From Planctomycetota bacterium (GTDB taxonomy: Bacteria > Planctomycetota > Planctomycetia > Pirellulales > UBA1268), in contig JAPOIM010000011.1 in the NCBI GenBank assembly GCA_029978905.1, forward strand, positions 1-64,000: 64,000 nt of DNA, read 5' to 3'. Position 1 is the stretch's first letter. Each line of letters begins with the position of its first letter. The position numbers and the translations under genes were made by a program. A model generated the notes under the pieces. It did no database searches and was not told where the DNA came from. It saw only the letters and a program-made list of their open reading frames with translations. This document shows, one piece after another, positions 1-8,162 of the stretch.

Positions 1-762
1 AGGTGAGCCGAGGTCAAAGTCGTCGCCACCGCCGCCAAGGTCGAGCTCGTCTGTCGATCCGGATTCGGCGTCGAGCGAGTCGGCTGAGAGTTCGACGCCG
101 ACGAGATCGTCGCCGGCGAGGTCCACGTCGGAGATTCCTCCGCCGAGCTCAAGGTCGTCGCCGCCGGAGGCCACAGACGAGATGCCGCTGTCGCCGAGTT
201 CGATCCCCGAGATCTCAAGCGACCCCTCGCCCAGCTCCAGACCACTCTCCGCAGAAGCTGCAATCCCTGCACTGTCGCTGAGACTGCCACTGCCGCTGCC
301 GAGATCACCGAGCTCAAGATCGCCCAGGTCGAGGTCGTCGGTGCTCCCCTTCGCTGCGGGTGGCGGGGTGGCGTCTGTTCCCCCCACGGCACTCGATGCG
401 AGGATCGAATCCAAGTCGTCGCTCGTGCCGGCGAGCAGGGAGTCGCCTCCGCTCAACGCGAGATCGTCACCAATTTCAATCGCCTCTCCAGCAGCAAGCG
501 GTTCTGGCGTGAGGGACAAGGACAGGTCCGGCGTGCTGCCGAGGTCAATCGAGAGGTCGTCGTCGGCCCCCGCGGTCTGTTCCCACGAGCCGCCGTCGTC
601 GCTGTCTTGCTTCCGACGCTCGATCTCGTCGCTCTTGAACTTCAAGGTGGCGCCATCGCGAATCGGGAAGAGTTCTTTCCGATCGACCAGCTTTTGCACG
701 TCGTCAGTCGAGATCCCCAGCGCGGCTGCCGCCTCGTCGAGGGTGAGGAACTTTCCTGCCAT
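1..762 (-). CDS. MerR/excisionase-type HTH protein with acidic Leu-Gly-Asp repeats (C-terminus outside window)
   Basis: The frame is open from an ATG at 762 down to base 1 with no stop, so 254 residues are visible and the C-terminus is missing. The first ~50 residues (MAGKFLTLDEAAAALGIS..., later ELFPIRDG and KSDEIERRK) match the short helix-turn-helix of excisionase/MerR-like proteins. The rest is strongly acidic low-complexity sequence built from short units such as DDLDLGDLELGDLGSGSGS, with many Asp, Ser, Leu and Gly. Proteins with this layout are common in planctomycetes; their role is unknown to me. DNA binding is plausible from the N-terminus, while the tail is probably disordered or beta-rich and could mediate protein contacts. 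What follows the tail lies outside the window. Confidence 0.75.
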   Translation of the reverse strand, partial: MAGKFLTLDEAAAALGISTDDVQKLVDRKELFPIRDGATLKFKSDEIERRKQDSDDGGSWEQTAGADDDLSIDLGSTPDLSLSLTPEPLAAGEAIEIGDDLALSGGDSLLAGTSDDLDSILASSAVGGTDATPPPAAKGSTDDLDLGDLELGDLGSGSGSLSDSAGIAASAESGLELGEGSLEISGIELGDSGISSVASGGDDLELGGGISDVDLAGDDLVGVELSADSLDAESGSTDELDLGGGGDDFDLGSP

Positions 763-915
763 GTCTGCCACTCTCTCTAGGCGCTCGGAGAACCCATGAT
801 CGACATCGTGGAACGATCGACCTACAGGCGTATCGTCCCCGGCCAGACCACTATTTTACGCACGGGACGCACCGCCGGCCGCGAAGACTTTGCCGGTTAA
901 CGCGGTCAGGAAGAG

Positions 916-1362
916 TTAGCGAGGATTTTCGCCCGTTTCGAGCATGTTTTTCAGCGCCGACGGGCTCGGATCGCGGCCGTTGAAATCGTCCACCAGCAGG
1001 TCCCACGAGAGATTCCTGGTGCTCCGCAGGGTCAGCGTGCCGTTGGTGACATCGACGTGATACACGGCTGCATGGCGGGTTTCGCGGTCAATGGCCACGA
1101 GGAGCTGGTTTGGGTCGCCGTCCCGCTGGCTCATCCACACCCACATGCTCTCGGTATTCGGCGGAAGGTCGCTGCTGTGCGGCTGGCGTTGGCCTGCAGC
1201 CCAAGGTGGGAGCATGAGATGCGCACCGAGGAGCATGCCGAAGGCTCCTGCTAAGGCCCAGAACGTGGGATGCATCCGCAGAGCGGCGAGACCACTGCCG
1301 TGGGACATCGACGGAAATGAGGACCGCGGAGTGGGTGCTGTTGGTTTGGCGGCTGGCAGCAT
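916..1362 (-). CDS. small membrane-anchored hypothetical protein
   Basis: A 148-residue protein I do not recognise. The ATG at 1362 is preferred over one at 1401 because a GAGGA ribosome site lies 7 bases upstream. A single hydrophobic segment (about residues 31-48, FWALAGAFGMLLGAHL) is followed by a soluble region with an early Trp-rich part (MWVWMSQRDGD) and a C-terminal stretch RNLSWDLLVDDFNG. The likely topology is a short N-terminal cytoplasmic part, one transmembrane helix or uncleaved signal anchor, and a ~90-residue domain outside. It lies divergent to the QueC-like gene, with about 100 bases between the chosen starts. The central text (LLVAIDRETRHAAVYHVD) looks like a small beta-rich fold. 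No function can be assigned. Confidence 0.6.
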   Translation of the reverse strand: MLPAAKPTAPTPRSSFPSMSHGSGLAALRMHPTFWALAGAFGMLLGAHLMLPPWAAGQRQPHSSDLPPNTESMWVWMSQRDGDPNQLLVAIDRETRHAAVYHVDVTNGTLTLRSTRNLSWDLLVDDFNGRDPSPSALKNMLETGENPR

Positions 1363-1467
1363 GCGAGAATCCTCGGCAACAGGTCCAAAACACGAGAGCA
1401 TCGCGAGGACGGTACGGCCCGGCTGTCGTGCATGACAAGCCCGATCGCGAATTCAGGAGTCGCTTGC

Positions 1468-2184
1468 ATGCAGGTCGATGCCCGCCGCCAACTTGAGATT
1501 CCAGCCGGCCAGCGGGTGGCGGCACTTGTCAGTGGTGGGTTGGACAGTGCGGTGCTCGTCGCGTCGCTGGCGGCGCGGGGGCCTGTGGTGCCGATCTACG
1601 TCTCCTGCGGGCTCGCCTGGGAGCAGGCTGAGCGGGCCGCAGTGGGCGAGCTGCAGCGCCTTTTCTCCAAGGAGCAGGTGCTGCCCGTCGTCGAGTTCTC
1701 GATGCCTCTGGCGGATCTCTACGGAGACCACTGGAGCGTGCATGGGCGCGGTGTGCCAGACGCTGGCACGGATGATGCCGCCGTGGAAATGCTCGGGAGA
1801 AACGCCGTGCTCGCGATCAAACCGCTGCTGTGGTGCGCTCGTGAAGGCATCTCCTGTTTGGCGATCGCCACGCTCGCCGGCAATCCGTTTGCGGATGCCT
1901 CGCTTTCGTTTTTTCGCACCCTCGCGGGGGTGGTGTCGACGTCTGCGGGTGCCGAGGTGGCGTTGGTTGCGCCGTTTCGCAGTGTCACCAAGTCGGCGCT
2001 TGTGCAGTCTGCTGACGGTCGTGTGCTCGCTGCGTCAATGTCGTGTCTCGCGCCTTCGTGGGACGCGGAGGGCTGGTGGCACTGCGGCGCGTGCAATAAG
2101 TGTGCAGAACGCCAGCGAGGTTTTTTCGAGGCTGGCGTCGCGGACCCGACTCGGTATCGCTCGCAGGCCGACGCACCCTGCTGA
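1468..2184 (+). CDS. QueC-like 7-cyano-7-deazaguanine synthase family PP-loop protein
   Basis: A 238-residue PP-loop ATPase. The N-terminal loop VSGGLDSAVL binds the ATP pyrophosphate. GRNAVL in the middle and the C-terminal cluster SC...HCGACNKCAERQRGFF give four Cys arranged like the QueC zinc site. QueC converts 7-carboxy-7-deazaguanine to preQ0 with ATP and ammonia, in the queuosine pathway. The family call rests on these motifs, but the middle is divergent from textbook QueC and no queD, queE or folE lies nearby, so a related PP-loop amidation on another substrate is possible. The ATG at 1468 is chosen because AGGAG lies 8 bases upstream; an in-frame ATG at 1432 has no such site. Confidence 0.7.
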   Translation: MQVDARRQLEIPAGQRVAALVSGGLDSAVLVASLAARGPVVPIYVSCGLAWEQAERAAVGELQRLFSKEQVLPVVEFSMPLADLYGDHWSVHGRGVPDAGTDDAAVEMLGRNAVLAIKPLLWCAREGISCLAIATLAGNPFADASLSFFRTLAGVVSTSAGAEVALVAPFRSVTKSALVQSADGRVLAASMSCLAPSWDAEGWWHCGACNKCAERQRGFFEAGVADPTRYRSQADAPC

Positions 2185-2374
2185 TCTTGCGCAGTCGCCC
2201 TGTTTTCTCTCGCTGCAGGGCTCGTTTTCCCGCAAAGAGCGCTGTTTCGCCAGTTCGTCAGATTCGATTCAATCGGCCGGTGAAACCCTGACGATGGTAG
2301 GGGTGAAAGGAGTCGTCCCGGCCGGGTAAAGGTTGCCGGTCGGGAGAACCACGGCTGCCCGCGAGGTAAAGACA

Positions 2375-3688
2375 GTGTCAACGATCAATGCGCTGGCTGC
2401 GGTCGTGATTCGATCGCCCATCCTGTGGGGAGCCGCCGCGGCTTTCTGCTTCTACTCCCTCATTCATGGTGGGATGGTCGACAATCCGATGGTGGTTCGC
2501 TATCTCGCGGGCCACTGGGTCGAGTACGTCGAAGTTGGGATGTTTTTTGTCGGCATCGCTGCCCTGACGCTCCGTCTGCAGGAGGTGTTTGCGCAGCGGA
2601 GACGCGTCGCCGCGGAGCCTCTGGGTGCGATTCCACCTGGAGGGCAGACGCCCGAAGACGTCGACACGCTGCTGGAGGCCCTCGACGATCACGAGGCGGG
2701 CGAGCGGCTGACAACCAGGCTTCAGTCGGCGCTCGACTTCGTCCGCAGGACCGGTTCGGCCAACGAGCTTGAAGACCACCTGAAGTATCTCGCTGACGTG
2801 GAGGGGGCTCGTGCGTCGCAGAGCTATGGCCTCGTGCGGTTCGTGATTTGGGCCATTCCGATCATGGGGTTCCTGGGGACTGTGATCGGTATCACGGTGG
2901 CCATTGCCAACCTCTCGCCATCGCAGATGGAAAACATCACGGATGTCGTGGCTGGCCTGGGAACGGCCTTCGATACCACAGCCACCGCTCTCGGGTTGTC
3001 GATGGTGTTGATGTTCACGCACTTCGTTGTCGATCGGCAGGAGCAGTCGCTTTTGCAGCGGGTTGACGACGCCGCCTGGACGGCCTTGGCTGGTCGCTTT
3101 CAAACGCTCGACGCCGACAATGGCACGGCTTTTGCGATGGCTCGGCTCAGCGACGCCGTCGGGCGCTCATCGGCTCGCCTTTTGGAGTCGCAGGAGAAGG
3201 CCTGGCGCAGCCTGCAGACCAACACGCAGGAACAGCTCACGGCAGTCGCCGACGTTGCCGGCACGCGGATGGCCGAGTCGATCGCATCAGCGGTTGATGG
3301 CGTGCTCGCCGGTTGGGGGCGCTCGCTTCAGGAAGCGAATACCCGACTGCTGGCCGACCGCGAAGATCGCTGGGCATCTGCCGGTGATTCGATGGCTGCG
3401 GCGATGCAGCAGATCAGCGACCTGGTGGTCCGGATGGACGACCAGCAGCGGATCCTCGTTGAGCAAGGGGAGATCCTAGGGCGTGTTGTGGAGGCCACTC
3501 GAGACCTCGCGGCCTTGGAACGCACCCTGGCTCGAAACTTGGAAACCGCTGCAGCGAGCGCCCGTTTTGAAGAGACGCTCAACGCACTTGGGGCTGCTGT
3601 GCAGCTGCTCGCGTCGCGGACCACTCCTGCCGCCGAGCCGAGCCGCCTGGTGGCTCGGAGCGGTTCCCAATACGGAAAGGCCGCATGA
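2375..3688 (+). CDS. MotA/TolQ/ExbB-family proton channel subunit with long C-terminal tail
   Basis: A 437-residue membrane protein. Four hydrophobic segments are visible (about residues 13-32, 50-67, 155-178 and 195-218). The last two carry the MotA/ExbB hallmark: GFLGTVIGITVAI and, after a short loop, LGTAFDTTATALGLSM. In the family this pair lines the ion path and works with an ExbD/TolR/MotB subunit, turning proton flow into mechanical work. After the last helix comes an Ala/Glu/Gln-rich tail of ~215 residues, likely helical and cytoplasmic, which is longer than in ExbB or TolQ. The start is a GTG with GAGG 8 bases upstream; a TTG at 2333 is in frame but weaker. The stop overlaps the next start by 4 bases (ATGA), so the subunits are probably co-translated. 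Confidence 0.85.
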   Translation: MSTINALAAVVIRSPILWGAAAAFCFYSLIHGGMVDNPMVVRYLAGHWVEYVEVGMFFVGIAALTLRLQEVFAQRRRVAAEPLGAIPPGGQTPEDVDTLLEALDDHEAGERLTTRLQSALDFVRRTGSANELEDHLKYLADVEGARASQSYGLVRFVIWAIPIMGFLGTVIGITVAIANLSPSQMENITDVVAGLGTAFDTTATALGLSMVLMFTHFVVDRQEQSLLQRVDDAAWTALAGRFQTLDADNGTAFAMARLSDAVGRSSARLLESQEKAWRSLQTNTQEQLTAVADVAGTRMAESIASAVDGVLAGWGRSLQEANTRLLADREDRWASAGDSMAAAMQQISDLVVRMDDQQRILVEQGEILGRVVEATRDLAALERTLARNLETAAASARFEETLNALGAAVQLLASRTTPAAEPSRLVARSGSQYGKAA

Positions 3689-5727
3689 GTCGCGTACGCG
3701 CCAGCGACGGGCCTGGCATCTCGCTGTTTCCGTTCCTCGCGGTGCTCCTCTGCACGATGGGAGCCCTCTTGGTGCTGCTGGTGATTTTCAGTCGCTCAGC
3801 AGCAGGGACACGGGAAGCCGAAGAGGTCGCCATCCTCGAGGAGATGGCCGTCGAGCGGGAGAGCCTGCGGTGGCGAGTTGAGCAGCTGCAGGCCATGCGG
3901 CAGAAGACGCTCGACGACCTCAGCCAGGCGCGGATGGGGTTGGCGGGGATCGAAGACAACTCGCGCCAGCTGAGCGATGAGTTGGCAGCCCTCGAACGCG
4001 AGATCGCGGCGCTCGCAACCGCCAAGGATGCCGGGAGCGCGGCTCACGCAAAGCTGGAGGCGGAGCTCGAGCGGCGACTCGCAGAGGCCAGCGATGCGCT
4101 CGAGGCAGCCAAAGAAGCAGCGGCCGACCGGCCGCCGGCATATGCGATCGTGCCCTACGACGGGGAAAGTGGCACCCACAGGCGTCCCCTCTACATCGAG
4201 TGTTCGCTCGATGGCGTGTTTCTTCAGCCTGAAGGGATTCGTCTGCGGCCCTCCGATTTTGAAGGGCCGCCTGGCCCCGGCAACCCACTTGCCAGCGCCC
4301 TCCGCGCAGCACGCGAACATCTTGCCGAGCGCGGGCGGGCGTCCGCGTCGCCGGAAGAGCAGCCGTATCCCCTGCTGTTGGTACGACCGTCGGGCGTGAT
4401 GGCCTACTACGCTGCCAGAGAGGCGATCGCGTCGTGGGGAAGTGACTTCGGCTACCAACTGGTGGAGGAGCACTGGCAGCTCAAGTTCCCCTCCCCTGAC
4501 ACGCAGCTTGCCGATGTCGAGCGTCGCGCGATCGATGAAGCCCGCACCCGATTGGCGTGGCTCGAGCAGGTGCAGGGGGCACGCGTGGCGCGTCAGTCGT
4601 CGCCTCGCGTGCAGTACCGGGCGGCCCAGACCCGAGGCGGTGTGGTGGTCGACGGTGGCCCAAGTGTGCTGGGTGATCAGTCCCGCTTTGAGTGGCGCGA
4701 GCCGGGTGGCGACGGTGATGGCTCTGGGCAAGGACATGGGCAAGGGCAAGGCGTGTTCGGCTCGCCCGAAGGGCGTGGCTCTGCCGATGGCAGCGGTTTG
4801 GCGAGTGATGGGCCCGTGAATGGCCCCGGTGGCTACAACCCGGCGGCGACCGGAGGTGGCGACGCGGTGCTTGGTCGAGGAACAGGCACCTCTGGCGCTG
4901 GCTACGGCCCCGAGGGAGGCCAGGGCTCCGATCAAAGCCGGTACGCCGGCCCCTCCGCGTTTGCCTCCACTCCGTCCGCTCCAGGCGATGGCGTGTGGCC
5001 GGGCGGGCAGCCTGGTTCGCCCTCTGGCGGCTCCTTTCAGGGAGGCCAGGGTGGCGTCGGTGGAACCTCGGCGAGCGGCACGGGCCTCGGTGGCGAAGGC
5101 GAACGGGGGGACGGTGGCGACGCGGGTGGCGACGGCTCGCTCAGCAGTGCCGGAGCGTCCTCCATGGCCGGGGCTCCAGGGGCTGCCGGGGGGAGCAGCG
5201 GCGGTTCGTCGTCTTCGAATCAGGCTGGCTCTGGCGGAATGTCCTCATCCGCGATGGGGCAGCAAGGTGGTGGCGGCGTTGGTGTGAACTTCCAGTCAGG
5301 AGGTGGGGGCGATGTGGGGTCGCTCGCGTCGTCTCGAGGTGCCAACTGGGCCAGCATGGCAACCCGTGATCGCCCGGTGCCGCTCTCTCGGCCTGTCCAG
5401 ATTGAGTGTGATGCCGACGAACTCCGTGTGCTCGATAGCGGACGCCGCGTGGTGAAAAAGGTGCCCCTGGGGCCCCGCACGGCCGATGCCATCGATCCGC
5501 TGATCGGGGCAGTTCGCGAGCATGTCGACAGCTGGGGCCTGGCCGGCGACCGGATGTACTGGAACCCGCGCCTTGTCTTGTCGGCGACGCCGGATGGATC
5601 CGGTCGGCGTGAAGATTTGGAGGCCTTGCTCGCGGGGAGTGGGCTCGTGACTGTTCGCCGCGATGACGATGCGGTGGCGGGCCTTCCGCCGGAGAGCGAC
5701 ACGCTTGCGCCGGCGGTGGTTCGCTAG
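3685..5727 (+). CDS. ExbD-like membrane subunit with coiled coil, Gly-rich spacer and duplicated periplasmic domain; channel Asp replaced
   Basis: A 680-residue protein with one N-terminal membrane helix (residues 12-36, ISLFPFLAVLLCTMGAL...). Its position right after an ExbB-like gene and the SLFPFLAV motif resemble ExbD/TolR (typically TPFIDV), but the essential Asp is Ala19. A charged coiled coil follows (about 42-145). Next is domain A (about 150-290) with RPLYIECSLDGV and LLVRPSGVMAYY. A Gly/Ser/Gln-rich low-complexity stretch runs to ~residue 550. Domain B (about 565-665) opens with RPVQIECDADEL, echoing domain A. The fold of A and B as ExbD-like periplasmic modules is inferred. The Gly-rich stretch of over 200 residues may be a flexible arm spanning the periplasm. 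Confidence 0.7.
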   Translation: MSRVRASDGPGISLFPFLAVLLCTMGALLVLLVIFSRSAAGTREAEEVAILEEMAVERESLRWRVEQLQAMRQKTLDDLSQARMGLAGIEDNSRQLSDELAALEREIAALATAKDAGSAAHAKLEAELERRLAEASDALEAAKEAAADRPPAYAIVPYDGESGTHRRPLYIECSLDGVFLQPEGIRLRPSDFEGPPGPGNPLASALRAAREHLAERGRASASPEEQPYPLLLVRPSGVMAYYAAREAIASWGSDFGYQLVEEHWQLKFPSPDTQLADVERRAIDEARTRLAWLEQVQGARVARQSSPRVQYRAAQTRGGVVVDGGPSVLGDQSRFEWREPGGDGDGSGQGHGQGQGVFGSPEGRGSADGSGLASDGPVNGPGGYNPAATGGGDAVLGRGTGTSGAGYGPEGGQGSDQSRYAGPSAFASTPSAPGDGVWPGGQPGSPSGGSFQGGQGGVGGTSASGTGLGGEGERGDGGDAGGDGSLSSAGASSMAGAPGAAGGSSGGSSSSNQAGSGGMSSSAMGQQGGGGVGVNFQSGGGGDVGSLASSRGANWASMATRDRPVPLSRPVQIECDADELRVLDSGRRVVKKVPLGPRTADAIDPLIGAVREHVDSWGLAGDRMYWNPRLVLSATPDGSGRREDLEALLAGSGLVTVRRDDDAVAGLPPESDTLAPAVVR

Positions 5728-5787
5728 GGCCGCTGCCGTGGAAACGATGCGCGTGTTTCTTCTCGTCTCACTCCTGGAGTCCTCACG

Positions 5788-6783
5788 ATGCGGCGAGTAA
5801 CGGTTCGCGAAAACGCCGATGCCGGACAGGATTCTTTCCTCGATGTGGTGACAAACATCGTGGGCATCCTGATCATCCTCGTGATGGTGATCGGTGCCCG
5901 CGTGCACACGCTCTCCCTCTCCTCTGAGGCTTCCGCGTCACCAGCGGTGGCGGTGTCGCTGGAGGAGTTGGCGTCGCTGGCCCAGCAGGCCACCTCCGTG
6001 GAGCACGAACTCGCAGAGCTCGAATCGCAGCTCGTCACGCTCGTGGCTGCGGCCAACGACGCTGGGATGGGACGCATGCAGTTGGCAACGGCAGTGGCGG
6101 CTCTCGAGGTTGAACGGGATGCGCGTCGGGCGTCTGTGGATGAAGACACGGCGCTTGCTGCCAAACACCGTGCGCGGATGGAAGAGCTCAAAGCGGCGAT
6201 TGCCGAGGCCGATGCGGAGGCGAAGGCGCTAGCCTACGACGAGGCGGAAACCGAGGAGGTGCTCGCCTACCCGACGCCAATCGGACGCACCGTCAATGGT
6301 GACGAGATGCATTTTCAGCTGGCCGGCGGCCACATCGCCTACATCCCCCTCGAAGAACTCTTTGGCATGGCCCGCAACCGGGCGCAGCGTCACACCGGCT
6401 CTCTGACGCAGCTCACCAACCACATCGAATCAGTGGGGCCATCAAATGGCTTTTCACTCGACTATGTGATCGAAACCCAAGTTGACCGAGCGCGTGGGCA
6501 GATTCTCGTCCGCAGCCGAGAGTGGGTCGTGCGGCCTCAGCACCAGGCTCTCGGCGAAACGGTCGAGGTGGCATTGGCTCAGGGATCGGCGTTTCGTCGC
6601 AAACTTAGCCGGCTCACCCCCGCGACGACCGTCACGCTCTGGTGCTACCCCGACAGTTTTGAAGCATTTCGCGAAGTGCGCGCCGAACTCTATCGGCTCG
6701 GGATTGCCGCCGCAGGCCGCCCGCTGCCGGAGGGAGCACCGATTGGCGGGTCGGCCGATGGCAGCAAATCGGTTGCGCAGTAG
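5788..6783 (+). CDS. ExbD-like membrane subunit retaining the helix Asp
   Basis: A 331-residue protein with a single N-terminal helix (about residues 17-36) reading SFLDVVTNIVGILIILVMV, close to the ExbD/TolR helix, with Asp19 at the proton-carrying position. Residues 50-150 are Ala/Glu-rich and probably coiled coil (ELAELESQLVTLVAAAND). The C-terminal half (about 155-320) is a soluble domain outside the membrane; its end, TLWCYPDSFEAFREVRAEL, gives a strand-helix pattern like ExbD periplasmic domains. The gene is 60 bases after the Asp-less subunit and on the same strand, and is taken as the third member of the channel operon. The cargo or partner is unknown: no TonB, Pal or flagellar gene is in the window. 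Confidence 0.75.
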   Translation: MRRVTVRENADAGQDSFLDVVTNIVGILIILVMVIGARVHTLSLSSEASASPAVAVSLEELASLAQQATSVEHELAELESQLVTLVAAANDAGMGRMQLATAVAALEVERDARRASVDEDTALAAKHRARMEELKAAIAEADAEAKALAYDEAETEEVLAYPTPIGRTVNGDEMHFQLAGGHIAYIPLEELFGMARNRAQRHTGSLTQLTNHIESVGPSNGFSLDYVIETQVDRARGQILVRSREWVVRPQHQALGETVEVALAQGSAFRRKLSRLTPATTVTLWCYPDSFEAFREVRAELYRLGIAAAGRPLPEGAPIGGSADGSKSVAQ

Positions 6784-6803
6784 CCGTTGGATGTGGGTTG
6801 GCC

Positions 6804-8162
6804 TTACCTGCCGCAGACTTCGTCGATGCCAGCCAAAGCCGCATCGCACAGCTGATCAATCTCTGCTGGCGTGGTGCACAGTGGCGGCATGATCACCACC
6901 ACGTCCCCCAAGGGGCGAAGCAGCACGCCATGCTTGCGAGCCGCAAGGCAGGCCCGCATGCCCCGTGCCTCCGCAGGGTCATATCGCACGGGGCCCTCGC
7001 GGCTTTCGACGAGTTCGATGGCCGCCATCATGCCGCGGCCGCGCACGTCGGTCACGTGGGGATGGTCGACAAACTCCGCCATACGTTCGCTGAGCCTTGC
7101 CAGCGATGGCTGCATGGCCTCCAGCACGCGTTCGTCTTCGAATACCGCGAGTGACTCCAGCGCAACAGCCGCCGCCAACGGGTTGCCGCCGTACGTGTGG
7201 CCGTGGAAAAACGTTCGCCGCTCGGCGTGCGTGCCGAGGAAGGCATCCCACACCCGTTGCGTGGTGAGCGTGGCAGCCATGGGCATGTAGCCACCGGTAA
7301 GACCCTTGGCGAGGCAGAGGAAGTCGGGTGACACGTCTTCCTGTTCGCACGCAAACAGGGTGCCCGTGCGTCCAAACCCCATCGCCACCTCGTCGAGAAT
7401 CAGCAGCACGTCATGGGCCTGCGTCAGTTCCCGCATGCCTCGCAGGAACCCTGGAGGATGCACAAGGATCCCGCCAGCTGCTTGGACGATCGGCTCCATC
7501 ACCACCGCGGCGATCTCGTGGTGATGCTGCTCAAGGATGTTTGCCAAGCCGGAGAGGGACGCTCGGCAGGCCTCGTCGGGGGTGGTGCCGGGCGGCTGTC
7601 GGCAGACCGCCGGCGAGGGGATGCGGATTGCCTCAAACGTGAGTGGTCCGAAGATCGAGCCAAAGCGGGCCACGCCCCCGACCCCGATCGTTCCGAGCGT
7701 GTCGCCGTGGTACGCCTCACCAATCGAGAGGTACCGCTCACGCGATGGCTGGGCAGGCGTCGTCTGCCGCCAGAACTGAAAGGCCATCTTCAACGCCACC
7801 TCGATCGCCGTGGCTCCGTCGTCCGAGAAGAAGACCTTCTCAAGGCCGGCCGGCGCGACTTCGGTGAGCCGTTTCGCCAACTGCACCGTGACGGGATTGG
7901 AGAGCCCGAGGTTCGTGGAGTGGGCAACCTTCTCGAGCTGCTCGCGAACGGCCCGATCGAGACGCGGGTGATGATGGCCGTGAACGTTGCACCACATGCT
8001 CGCCGACCCATCGAGGTAGCGAGTGCCCTCGACATCGATCAGGGTCGCGCCCTCGCCGCGCTCGATGAGCAGCGGCTCGTATTCGGCCATCTGCGTGAAG
8101 GCATGCCAGACATGGGTCTGATCCCAGTCGGCGAGCGTGGAAAGATCGACAGACTTATTCAT
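6804..8162 (-). CDS. bioA: adenosylmethionine-8-amino-7-oxononanoate aminotransferase
   Basis: A 452-residue class III PLP aminotransferase of biotin synthesis, converting 8-amino-7-oxononanoate to 7,8-diaminopelargonate with S-adenosylmethionine as amino donor. The BioA-type N-terminus VWHAFTQMAEYEP, the loop SMWCNVHGHHHP, the DEVAMGFGRTG motif and the PLP lysine in LAKGLTGGYMPMA are all visible, and full length fits the family. ATG at 8162 is chosen over an upstream in-frame ATG at 8234 because it starts the conserved part and overlaps the stop of the preceding SAM hydrolase gene by 8 bases, implying translational coupling. No other bio gene is in the window. It is the last gene of the long minus-strand run. 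Confidence 0.93.
   Translation of the reverse strand: MNKSVDLSTLADWDQTHVWHAFTQMAEYEPLLIERGEGATLIDVEGTRYLDGSASMWCNVHGHHHPRLDRAVREQLEKVAHSTNLGLSNPVTVQLAKRLTEVAPAGLEKVFFSDDGATAIEVALKMAFQFWRQTTPAQPSRERYLSIGEAYHGDTLGTIGVGGVARFGSIFGPLTFEAIRIPSPAVCRQPPGTTPDEACRASLSGLANILEQHHHEIAAVVMEPIVQAAGGILVHPPGFLRGMRELTQAHDVLLILDEVAMGFGRTGTLFACEQEDVSPDFLCLAKGLTGGYMPMAATLTTQRVWDAFLGTHAERRTFFHGHTYGGNPLAAAVALESLAVFEDERVLEAMQPSLARLSERMAEFVDHPHVTDVRGRGMMAAIELVESREGPVRYDPAEARGMRACLAARKHGVLLRPLGDVVVIMPPLCTTPAEIDQLCDAALAGIDEVCGR

Noticed and set aside
3685-5727. Gly-rich frames on the opposite strand and other frames, some over 300 codons
   Set aside because: They mirror the biased codon use of the real gene and show no family motifs.
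2375-6783. Zorya-type defence system, suggested by a MotA-like protein with a long tail next to MotB/ExbD-like proteins
   Set aside because: No ZorC, ZorD or ZorE-like gene or peptidoglycan-binding OmpA domain is present; neighbours are housekeeping genes.
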